Assembly (NCBI GenBank): GCA_030637775.1 | Contig: DAOWFY010000038.1 | Span: forward strand, 1-6,884 | Direction of reading: 5' to 3' | DNA from: a bacterium | GTDB lineage: Bacteria > Ratteibacteria > UBA8468 | Length of the DNA stretch: 6,884 nt | Part shown: positions 1-5,114 of the stretch, piece by piece | How the letters are laid out: every line of letters begins with the position of its first letter | How positions within the stretch are numbered: position 1 is the stretch's first letter | The notes under the pieces: model-generated | The model's database searches: none | Seen by the model: the letters and a program-made list of their open reading frames with translations, nothing else | Told to the model about the DNA's origin: nothing | Program-made: the position numbers and the translations under genes

Positions 1-69
1 ACATATCTACAAAAGTTGACTGAGAGCTCGAAAAAGAATAAAATGCTTTTTAGAAATGAGGATTCTTAA
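1..69 (+). CDS. possible 3' end of an upstream gene (partial)
   Basis: Frame 1 is open from the window edge to a TAA at 67-69 and would give a 22-residue lysine- and serine-rich tail, overlapping the next gene's start by 14 nt. Short terminal overlaps are common in operons, so this may be the C-terminus of an upstream gene. It is too short to recognise, and the same bases hold a good sigma70-like promoter, which argues equally for non-coding DNA. Confidence 0.2.
   Translation, partial: TYLQKLTESSKKNKMLFRNEDS
16..44 (+). promoter_or_regulatory. sigma70-type promoter for the TsaC-phosphatase/rpiB operon
   Basis: TTGACT (16-21) and TAAAAT (39-44) are separated by 17 bases. Transcription would start near position 51, only about 5 nt before the ATG at 56, and no Shine-Dalgarno sequence lies between. 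This suggests a near-leaderless mRNA. Confidence 0.4.
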
Positions 70-1051
70 AATTAATCCCATCAATCCGGAAGAGGAAAAG
101 ATAGAAGAGGCAGCCAATTTGCTCAAAAAAGGAGCGGTCCTTATTTTTCCTACCGATACCGTCTATGGAATTGGAACCTCCTTTAAGAATGAGCCAGGGA
201 TGGAGAGGATATTTGCATTGAAGAAGAGACCAAAAACAAAACCGATCGCCATCTTAGTAGATGATAAGAAAAGGGCCTTAGAGATGGTTGAATCGAGCAA
301 AGAAATAGAGAAGGAGATGGAAAGGGTCTGGCCAGGAGCGGTTACCCTTCTCTTAAAGGCAAAGGTTTCCCTTTCTCCTCTTCTCAAAAATTCTTCCTCT
401 AAAGTTGGGCTGCGAATTCCTGACCATCCTCTTACTTTAAAGTTATTAAAAGCCTCTGGTTCTTTAGCAGCTACCTCGGCTAACCTTTCCGGACAACCAG
501 CCAATTGCCAGGTAGAGACGATTGAAAAGGAAATCTTAGAAGGGGTAGATTTAGTTATTGATGCCGGAGAAAGTTCGGGTAAGGAATCTGCGGTCTGGGA
601 CTTTACCAGTGAACCGGCAAAGCTTGTCCGGGGTGGGGTTCTTTTTGTCTGCACCGGAAATTCCTGCCGCAGTCCGATGGCGGCCGGTTTATTAAGGAAA
701 ATTCTCCGGGACAAAGAAAACAAAAACATCGGGGTAGATTCTGCCGGTTTCCTGTTTCCTCAAGGAGGAGCAACCAAAGAGGCGATTGAGGTGATGAAGA
801 GAGAGGAAATAGATTTATTAAGTCACAAGAGCAAACTGGCAAAGCCTTTTCTAATTAAAAATTTCGACCTTATCTTTGTGATGAAGGAAATTCACCGAGA
901 AAGGATTACCCAAATGGTTCCCGAGAGCGCAAAAAAAATCTTTGTTCTTGATATTCCTGATCCGATTGGCAAACCGGTTAGTTTCTATGAGGAAACCTTA
1001 AGTAAAATTAAGGATAAAATAGAAGAGATAGTTTTGAGGAGAATATTATGA
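56..1051 (+). CDS. Fusion: L-threonylcarbamoyladenylate synthase (TsaC/Sua5) + low-molecular-weight protein phosphatase
   Basis: Two enzymes are joined in one 331-residue chain. Residues about 1-194 are the YrdC/Sua5 domain, which makes threonylcarbamoyl-AMP from threonine, bicarbonate and ATP for the t6A37 modification of ANN-decoding tRNAs. Visible marks are PTDTVYGIG (32-40), KKRPKTKP (56-63), GLRIPDHP (118-125) and SANLSG (141-146). The C-terminal Sua5 domain of long Sua5 proteins is absent. At VRGG (191-194) the chain passes without linker into a low-molecular-weight phosphatase domain with P-loop CTGNSCR (199-205; nucleophile Cys199, Arg205) and acid loop DPIG (302-305, Asp302). In Bacillus YwlE the P-loop Thr before the second Cys favours phosphoarginine, while classical tyrosine phosphatases have Ile. 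Here it is Ser203, so arginine phosphatase activity is plausible but unproven. The ATG at 56 lacks a Shine-Dalgarno but has a promoter just upstream. The stop overlaps rpiB (ATGA). The family calls are secure; the phosphatase substrate is inferred. Confidence 0.93.
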   Translation: MRILKINPINPEEEKIEEAANLLKKGAVLIFPTDTVYGIGTSFKNEPGMERIFALKKRPKTKPIAILVDDKKRALEMVESSKEIEKEMERVWPGAVTLLLKAKVSLSPLLKNSSSKVGLRIPDHPLTLKLLKASGSLAATSANLSGQPANCQVETIEKEILEGVDLVIDAGESSGKESAVWDFTSEPAKLVRGGVLFVCTGNSCRSPMAAGLLRKILRDKENKNIGVDSAGFLFPQGGATKEAIEVMKREEIDLLSHKSKLAKPFLIKNFDLIFVMKEIHRERITQMVPESAKKIFVLDIPDPIGKPVSFYEETLSKIKDKIEEIVLRRIL

Positions 1052-1497
1052 AAATAGGGATTGGTAGTGACCATGCCGGTTATAGATTAAAGGAGGAGTT
1101 GAAAAAGCATCTGAGGAAGGAGGGCTATGATGTGCTTGATTTCGGCAGCAAAAGTAATAAGAGCACCGATTACCCCCAATACGGTCTCAAGGTAGCCGAG
1201 GCTGTCGGTAAAAAGGAGGTGGAGAGAGGCATTCTTGTCTGCGGGACAGGCTTAGGGATGGCAATCGTTGCCAATAAGGTAAAAGGGGTAAGAGCCGCCT
1301 GCTGTAATGACCTGTTTTCCGCAAGATTAAGTAGACTCCACAATGATGCCAACGTTCTTACTTTAGGCGGAAGAATCTTAGCCTTTGAATTTGCTCAGGA
1401 GATTGTTACCCTCTGGCTGGAGACCCCATTCTCCCGAGGAAAACATTCCCGCCGCATCAACCAGATCAAAGGAATGGAGAAGGAAAGGTTTATCTGA
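1048..1497 (+). CDS. rpiB: Ribose-5-phosphate isomerase B (RpiB/LacAB family)
   Basis: This cytoplasmic enzyme interconverts ribose 5-phosphate and ribulose 5-phosphate in the non-oxidative pentose phosphate pathway. At 149 residues it has the normal family length. Seen directly are SDHAG (7-11), the active-site loop CGTGLGM (65-71, catalytic Cys65), LHNDANVL (97-104, with His98) and the C-terminal basic segment RGKHSRRI (130-137) that binds phosphate in the family. The start is firm: GAGGAG at 1036-1041 lies 6 nt before the ATG, which overlaps the preceding stop, so the two are translationally coupled. The Firmicutes order ywlC-ywlE-ywlF is the same once the first two genes are fused. The last 40 or so codons are duplicated at 2153-2272, behind the HicBA cassette, so this 3' end may have been exchanged when the cassette arrived. 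The gene itself looks intact. Confidence 0.95.
   Translation: MKIGIGSDHAGYRLKEELKKHLRKEGYDVLDFGSKSNKSTDYPQYGLKVAEAVGKKEVERGILVCGTGLGMAIVANKVKGVRAACCNDLFSARLSRLHNDANVLTLGGRILAFEFAQEIVTLWLETPFSRGKHSRRINQIKGMEKERFI
1365..1484 (+). repeat. Direct repeat R1, copy A (rpiB 3' coding end)
   Basis: These 120 bases recur at 2153-2272 (offset 788) with 12 mismatches by hand count, about 90% identity. In the rpiB frame 8 of the 12 differences are synonymous; the other 4 fall in two codons (Gln to Trp, Gly to Ser). The two copies therefore appear to have diverged while both were coding. The HicBA cassette lies exactly between them. Confidence 0.9.
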
Positions 1498-1518
1498 AAA
1501 AGATGTGGCCTCCTCTGT

Positions 1519-1547
1519 TTGACACCTTAAATTCTCTGAGGTAAAAT
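1519..1547 (+). promoter_or_regulatory. Promoter of the HicBA cassette, leaderless arrangement
   Basis: TTGACA (1519-1524) and TAAAAT (1542-1547) have a 17-base spacer. The ATG at 1554 begins 6 nt after the -10 box, about where transcription should start, and there is no Shine-Dalgarno. The spacer shares the blocks CTTAA and TGAGG with the promoter blocks in both copies of the 130-bp repeat (5959-5987, 6852-6880). Confidence 0.6.
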
Positions 1548-1553
1548 AGTAAT

Positions 1554-1892
1554 ATGAAACTAAATAGCCTTTTAGAAAAAGAAAAATTGCCTCGCATAAC
1601 TGTCTCAGAAAAGAAATTGACTATTCTCATCGCTAAGGAAGGCAAAAGATATTGTGCTTTCTGCCCAGAGTTAGATTTAGTGGCTGAATTGGATACCCTG
1701 CCAGAAACAGTTCAAGACATAATCGAGGCAATAAGAGATTATGCTCGGGAATACTTAGAAAACATTTCTCTTTATAGCAAAAGCCCAAACAGAGCCCATC
1801 ATCTTCCCTACATAAAGGATATTGCTTCCTGTAAAGACGACTGGGAATTGATGAACCTTATCGAAGTAAGGTATGGCCGCCTACAGCTTTGA
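1554..1892 (+). CDS. hicB: HicB-like antitoxin
   Basis: This 112-residue protein is probably the antitoxin of a type II module, neutralising the RNase encoded by the next gene. Residues about 22-70 fit the HicB partial RNase-H-like fold: a beta strand (LTILIAKEG), a second strand ending in CPELDLVAELDT (38-49), then an amphipathic helix with regular Glu/Ile spacing (PETVQDIIEAIRDYAREYL). The roughly 40-residue C-terminal part (SKSPNRAHH onwards) shows no helix-turn-helix or ribbon-helix-helix that I recognise, so self-repression by DNA binding cannot be inferred. The start has no Shine-Dalgarno but follows a consensus promoter at leaderless distance. The 3' end overlaps the toxin gene by 20 nt. 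A 20-base stretch at 1821-1840 recurs with one mismatch at 6036-6055. The assignment rests on fold pattern and pairing; HicB sequences vary widely. Confidence 0.75.
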   Translation: MKLNSLLEKEKLPRITVSEKKLTILIAKEGKRYCAFCPELDLVAELDTLPETVQDIIEAIRDYAREYLENISLYSKSPNRAHHLPYIKDIASCKDDWELMNLIEVRYGRLQL

Positions 1893-2109
1893 TCAGTTTC
1901 GCAAGGTTCTCAGTCGTTTAAACTTTCAAAAGCTCCGTTCCCGGAAACACGAAACCTGGCGCAAAATATTAGAGAACGGGGATATTCTTAGAGTGAGAGT
2001 AAGTCATCGCCATAAAAGAACGATTCCTAAATGGTTATTTTATAAGATGCTTCAGCAAGCAGGTATTGACGAAAAAACTTTTCGGGCAATTTTGAAGAAG
2101 AAACAATAG
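1873..2109 (+). CDS. hicA: HicA-like mRNA interferase toxin
   Basis: This 78-residue protein has the size and plan of HicA/YcfA toxins, double-stranded-RNA-binding-like proteins that cleave mRNA. It runs helix (FDQFRKVLSRLNF), a strand with the conserved histidine (SRKHETW, His26), a second strand (ILRVRVSHRHKRTIP), then the helical end FYKMLQQAGIDEKTFRAIL, matching the family's LRSILRQAGLS-type terminus. His26 takes the position of the catalytic His. The usual GSH tripeptide is replaced by SRKH, so this is a divergent member. The gene starts inside hicB with only a weak GAAG/TAAGG ribosome site, implying translational coupling to the antitoxin. The antitoxin-first order is the reverse of E. 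coli hicAB, but both orders are known. The module is bracketed by two rpiB 3' ends. Confidence 0.8.
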   Translation: MAAYSFDQFRKVLSRLNFQKLRSRKHETWRKILENGDILRVRVSHRHKRTIPKWLFYKMLQQAGIDEKTFRAILKKKQ

Positions 2110-2152
2110 TTTTTGATTTGGTTTTTTCTTCAATTGTTTTTTCAGTACACAA

Positions 2153-2302
2153 AGGCGGAAGAATCCTTGCCTTTGAATTTGCCTGGGAGATTGTTACCCT
2201 CTGGCTGGAGACCCCATTTTCCCGAGGAAAGCATTCCCGCCGCATCAATCAGATAAAAAGTATGGAGAAAGATTTAAGCCACTTCAGAAAAGAAATTTTG
2301 TA
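2153..2302 (+). pseudogene. rpiB 3'-end fragment (direct repeat R1, copy B, 2153-2272, plus its own tail)
   Basis: Translation in the rpiB frame gives GGRILAFEF, TLWLETPFSRGKHSRRIN and MEKDLSHFRKEIL, then TAG at 2301-2303. This matches RpiB residues 108-145 except Gln to Trp and Gly to Ser, followed by a different tail. The N-terminal two thirds, with Cys65 and His98, are missing, so it cannot be an isomerase. Upstream of 2153 the sequence is T-rich and unrelated to rpiB. It is best read as the original or a foreign rpiB 3' end, severed from its 5' part when the HicBA cassette became lodged between the two tails. Confidence 0.85.
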
Positions 2303-2365
2303 GAAGAGTTGTGCGCAGTGGATGAGAAAAGATAACCGAAAAAACTAATAGGGAAGGGCAGAATA

Positions 2366-2875
2366 ATGGATAAGCCAGTGAAATCGACCACCGCCAAAAA
2401 AGAATATAGTTTTGCTGCAATAGGAGATTTTCATTATGCTAGAAGAAAGCATTATCCGAAAAACCTTCCGGGGGAATGTAAAGTTATAATTTACCAATGG
2501 GTGGTAAAACATGTGTTAAAACCGATGCTTTCTGAAATTAAAACCTCTTGTCCCGATTTTATTGTCCAGACTGGAGATTTTATAGAAGGGATGATAAAAG
2601 ACCAGGGAAAGGCTAGGGAACAATTGAAGGAAGCATTAGGGTTACTTTCTTTAGTAAAAGTCCCTGTTTACATCTCTATCGGTGGACATGATAAACATAC
2701 AATACCGAGAAAGGCTTGTAATGACGTAATGCTGCCTTTTCTCTCCCAGCAATTGAATAGAAACGTAAAAAATTATTATTTTTCCTTTGATTATAAGGGA
2801 GATAAATTCATCTTTTTGGACACTCACAGATTAAAAAAAATACTCCTCAAGCCAAGTGGTTTGAAAAAGAATTGA
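2366..2875 (+). CDS. Calcineurin-like metallophosphoesterase, N-terminal part (frameshifted)
   Basis: This is the front half of a binuclear-metal phosphoesterase. GDFHY (20-24; Asp21, His23) and QTGDF (68-72, Asp71) are the first two metal-binding motifs. The third, normally GNHD/E, reads GGHDK (106-110), so the metal-ligand Asn is Gly while His108 remains. FIFLDTH (148-154) is the core strand before the expected QAxWFEKEL helix. After an A8 run (2833-2840) the frame reads 11 aberrant codons to a TGA at 2873; shifting -1 there gives QAKWFEKELKN and continues into the second half. The start at 2366 has a GGGAAGGG ribosome site 7 nt upstream. There is no signal peptide, so a cytoplasmic enzyme is likely. 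The substrate is unknown. Whether the gene is broken, misread in sequencing, or uses slippage is undecided. The joined protein would be about 490 residues. Confidence 0.85.
   Translation: MDKPVKSTTAKKEYSFAAIGDFHYARRKHYPKNLPGECKVIIYQWVVKHVLKPMLSEIKTSCPDFIVQTGDFIEGMIKDQGKAREQLKEALGLLSLVKVPVYISIGGHDKHTIPRKACNDVMLPFLSQQLNRNVKNYYFSFDYKGDKFIFLDTHRLKKILLKPSGLKKN
2833..2840 (+). other. A8 slippery run: -1 frameshift point in the metallophosphoesterase gene
   Basis: Eight consecutive A follow TTA in the zero frame. Slipping back one base, or adding one A to the transcript or read, joins the two halves into a continuous metallophosphoesterase. Homopolymers of this length are known sites of both transcriptional slippage and sequencing error. 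I see no convincing stem-loop or upstream Shine-Dalgarno stimulator close by. Confidence 0.8.
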
Positions 2876-3837
2876 AAAATTATAAAAAAAGGGGGCATAT
2901 ATTTGTTTTTGGGCACGTGCCAATTTTTCTTATTGGAAGAGTATTCTTTTCTGAAATCGGGTTTATTCAATTGATGCTTAACCTTCTGAAAAAATTTCCT
3001 ATAGATGCCTATTTTTGTGGACACACCCATAATCAATCTGTGCTTGTGACAAGAAAGGAAAAAATCTTACAAATTAAGGGAACAGCGGTCGGGTTTCTAA
3101 AAGACAAGTTGACTCCTTCTGAAGTAAGGAAGATGGGGAAGTTTCCTTCGGGGACATCCTATTATATCCCTGAGGAGGAATTGATACCTTTAGAAGAAAC
3201 GAAAACACTCTTACTTTCCAAACACCTCCTGAATTATTATTGGGGATATTTGGAAGATACGGCTCCAGGATGGTATCTGGTAAAAGTCAAAGGAAAAAAT
3301 GTCACAGTAGAATGGCATTTAACAGGTAGTGGGATACGTAGAATTTTCTCGTGGGAAAAACCTGGTGAAGTAAAAGAGATTAAAATCTTCAAGGAAGAAA
3401 TCAAAAAGGAGAAAATTGGTAAAACCGATCTCAACAAAATTAAATCTGCCCGTTTGTACTTAAGTTTGTGGAATTCTGAGGGGAGAGAAAAAGAGATTTT
3501 TTTAAATGGAGAAAAGATAGGTTTTCTACCGGCAGGAACAGCCTATTCTACACGAAGATTGGAAATACCCAAAAATAAATTATCATCTATAAATCTAACT
3601 AATCAAATTCGCATAACTAATCCTAACAAAGAAAAGTTCTGCGTAGGGAGCATCTATATGGAAATTATACTAAAAAATGGTATAAAGATAAGAAGTAATA
3701 TCTCTCAACATATATATGTGACATCTAAAAGATGGAATAATTGGAGACTGAGTATCTTGTATTATGTTCCACCTGGGAGAGATATATCTCAAGAGATAAA
3801 ATTTTATAAGAAATTAGGCATAGAAAGAGATGGATAA
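2872..3837 (+). CDS. Calcineurin-like metallophosphoesterase, C-terminal part, with extra beta-rich domain
   Basis: This is the second half of the split gene. It opens with the remaining metal motifs GHVP (14-17) and FCGHTHNQ (48-55; His51, His53), which complete the active site begun in the first half. TTG at 2872 overlaps the first half's TGA and could only be a poor reinitiation site; the frame is also open upstream to the A8 run. After the phosphatase core (to about residue 150) comes a segment ending in WEKPGE, then about 140 residues rich in predicted beta strands (ARLYLSLWNSEGREKEIFLN, GEKIGFLPAG, NQIRITNPN, SIYMEIILKNGIK). This resembles a carbohydrate-binding-like beta sandwich in pattern only; I do not recognise the family. 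The stop overlaps by 8 nt the ancestral start (3830) of the next gene, indicating an operon. Confidence 0.8.
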   Translation: MKNYKKRGHIFVFGHVPIFLIGRVFFSEIGFIQLMLNLLKKFPIDAYFCGHTHNQSVLVTRKEKILQIKGTAVGFLKDKLTPSEVRKMGKFPSGTSYYIPEEELIPLEETKTLLLSKHLLNYYWGYLEDTAPGWYLVKVKGKNVTVEWHLTGSGIRRIFSWEKPGEVKEIKIFKEEIKKEKIGKTDLNKIKSARLYLSLWNSEGREKEIFLNGEKIGFLPAGTAYSTRRLEIPKNKLSSINLTNQIRITNPNKEKFCVGSIYMEIILKNGIKIRSNISQHIYVTSKRWNNWRLSILYYVPPGRDISQEIKFYKKLGIERDG

Positions 3838-3842
3838 GTTAA
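3830..3842 (+). pseudogene. Severed original start of the MBL-fold gene
   Basis: ATG GAT AAG TTA A is what remains upstream of the insertion. Joined to GT at 4115 it continues as AGT GCT GCC (Ser-Ala-Ala) in the frame of the MBL gene. The ATG overlaps the last codons of the metallophosphoesterase gene, as expected within an operon. The open frame onward to 4102 (residues after MDKL) is translated element and is not a gene. Confidence 0.85.
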
Positions 3843-3910
3843 GGGGCTGTCTCAAAATAATCTTGACTATTTGGAGTCCCAGGTTTGAAGTCAGTGCAAG
3901 GCGCGACGAA

Positions 3911-3935
3911 GGCTTTGTGCCGGTGGCACATAGCC
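3911..3935. repeat. Hairpin inside the MITE (left)
   Basis: GGCTT/TGTGCC pairs with GGCACA/TAGCC around a GGT loop: 11 positions with one T-T mismatch. It lies inside the element. Confidence 0.6.
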
Positions 3936-3987
3936 GAGGAGCAACACCGCAATGCTTTAAAGATGGGACTCCGACAGAAGGGCCAGG

Positions 3988-5106
3988 GTGCTTTTGGGCT
4001 GCGACTACGTCGCTCATCATTTGCGTAGCTCTGCTACGCAATACTCTTTGCTCCTTGTCTCGCGCCAAAATCACCTCTGGCAAATGGTCAACATTATTTT
4101 GAAACAGCCCCTAAGTGCTGCCCTCCTAAAAACCCCGCCTTCTCTGAAAAACTTTAAAAAACGAAGAGAGATTTTAAAAACTCTTGATGAGTTTTTGAAA
4201 ATTCCCAACTCAGAGAAGGATGAAGATGTTATAGGATATTATCGGAAAATGATTGATCATGCTTTGGACCGGATAGAAAGGGAAGAAGTAAAAATTGGAC
4301 TAACTATCTGGAAACTCTATAGCAGTGGTTTCATTATCAAGACTCCCAAAACAACCTTTGCCTTAGACCTTTGCGAGGGGCCCAACAAAGACATTTATGG
4401 GAAAGAAAACGTCCCTTTTTCCTTTACCCTCCAACAGAGAGAGAAAATAGCTAAATTGGTTGACTATTCTTTTCACACTCACCATCACTATGACCACATC
4501 AGCTATCAAATGGTTAAGGAACTCTGGGGACAGAAGAAAAAAATCATAGTAACTCAGCAGAATAAAGATTGCTGGAAAAAGGAACCTTTTGCGGAAGACT
4601 TAACAGTTCCTAATGATAAAGCCTTATTCAAGAGAGGAGATTTAAAGGCGAGAGTGTATCATGGATGGCAACATATGAATCCGGAGACTGATGATGAAAC
4701 CCGGTTTTATCACTTTCTTTCGGAACCATTCGAAGTTCAGTGTAACGCTTATTTAATTACTACCGATAATAATATCAGTATTTTGGTCAAAGGAGACATT
4801 TTTGATGGTGACGAATTTTCTTTGTATCTCAAAGAACTGAAAAAGTCAGGGGCAAAGATTGATTTATATTTATCTTCAACTTGTACTGCACGTGGCAAAG
4901 ATATTATAAAAGAAACAGAGCGGCTCTTTGACCCCTTCTTTATCCCGGCTCATGAATGGGAATTCACCCACCGGAAGCCTGATGAAGAAGGAGCTGCCAC
5001 CCAGTCTTATTCAGAACTCTGTAGTATGTTCGGAAAAAGTGCTTTGCGAGGGAAAGCGACAGTTCTTTCCTGGGGTGAAAGACTTCATTACAACCCAAAG
5101 ATATAA
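3988..5106 (+). CDS. Metallo-beta-lactamase-fold (UlaG-like) hydrolase, 5' end interrupted by the MITE
   Basis: The core is an MBL-fold metal hydrolase. In numbering from GTG 3988, SSGFIIKTPKTTFALDL (112-128) is the opening beta sheet, HHHYDH (165-170) supplies the HxHxDH metal ligands, His229 (GWQHMN) and Asp270 (VKGDIFDG) follow, and IPAHEW has the last His322. The pattern resembles UlaG/L-ascorbate-6-phosphate lactonase-type proteins; the substrate is unknown. Native sequence begins only at codon 43 (AGT, 4114). Removing the inserted 272 bp restores a start at ATG 3830 (MDKLSAALLKTPP), giving 334 residues and an 8-nt overlap with the preceding gene. As it stands, translation from 3830 runs out of frame and stops at 4102. 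Expression would need an element-borne start: GTG 3988 behind AGAAGGGCC, or ATG 4084, which would replace only MDKL by MVNIILKQPL. The catalytic core is intact, so the gene may still work. Confidence 0.85.
   Translation: MLLGCDYVAHHLRSSATQYSLLLVSRQNHLWQMVNIILKQPLSAALLKTPPSLKNFKKRREILKTLDEFLKIPNSEKDEDVIGYYRKMIDHALDRIEREEVKIGLTIWKLYSSGFIIKTPKTTFALDLCEGPNKDIYGKENVPFSFTLQQREKIAKLVDYSFHTHHHYDHISYQMVKELWGQKKKIIVTQQNKDCWKKEPFAEDLTVPNDKALFKRGDLKARVYHGWQHMNPETDDETRFYHFLSEPFEVQCNAYLITTDNNISILVKGDIFDGDEFSLYLKELKKSGAKIDLYLSSTCTARGKDIIKETERLFDPFFIPAHEWEFTHRKPDEEGAATQSYSELCSMFGKSALRGKATVLSWGERLHYNPKI
4021..4041. repeat. Perfect 9-bp hairpin inside the MITE (right)
   Basis: TTGCGTAGC (4021-4029) and GCTACGCAA (4033-4041) are exact complements around a TCT loop. 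No T-tract follows, so it is not a standard terminator, but it would fold strongly in RNA placed between two operon genes. Confidence 0.7.
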
Positions 5107-5114
5107 ATTGAGAA

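Larger units (their letters stand above)
3840..4114 (+). mobile_element. MITE-like element (269 bp, 3843-4111) with TAA target duplication
   Basis: The ends are inverted repeats of 25 bp: left 3843-3867, starting GGGGCTGTCTCAAAATAAT, and right 4087-4111, whose complement starts GGGGCTGTTTCAAAATAAT. Only two mismatches were found by eye. Both ends are flanked by TAA (3840-3842 and 4112-4114). No transposase is encoded, so movement would need a full-length relative in trans. A 3-bp TNA duplication and GGG-type ends recall some IS5-family groups, and GGGGCTGT ends are also seen in IS1182-like elements; the family is unresolved. The interior is more GC-rich than the genes around it and full of inverted repeats. 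Deleting 3843-4114 restores the reading frame of the surrounding gene. Confidence 0.88.

Noticed and set aside
163-842. Minus-strand open frames of 188 and 79 codons across the fusion gene
   Set aside because: They lie opposite a well-recognised coding sequence, have no known motifs and look like codon shadows.
1365-2272. CRISPR or short tandem array behind the repeated 120-bp segment
   Set aside because: There are only two copies, 788 bp apart, coding, with genes between them; there is no array structure.
3814-4083. Minus-strand 89-codon frame across the MITE
   Set aside because: It lies almost wholly inside the element, shows no protein motifs, and the structured inverted repeats explain the sequence.
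3830-4102. 90-codon open frame starting MDKLRGC
   Set aside because: Only the first four codons are native; the rest is translated MITE, ending in its right inverted repeat.
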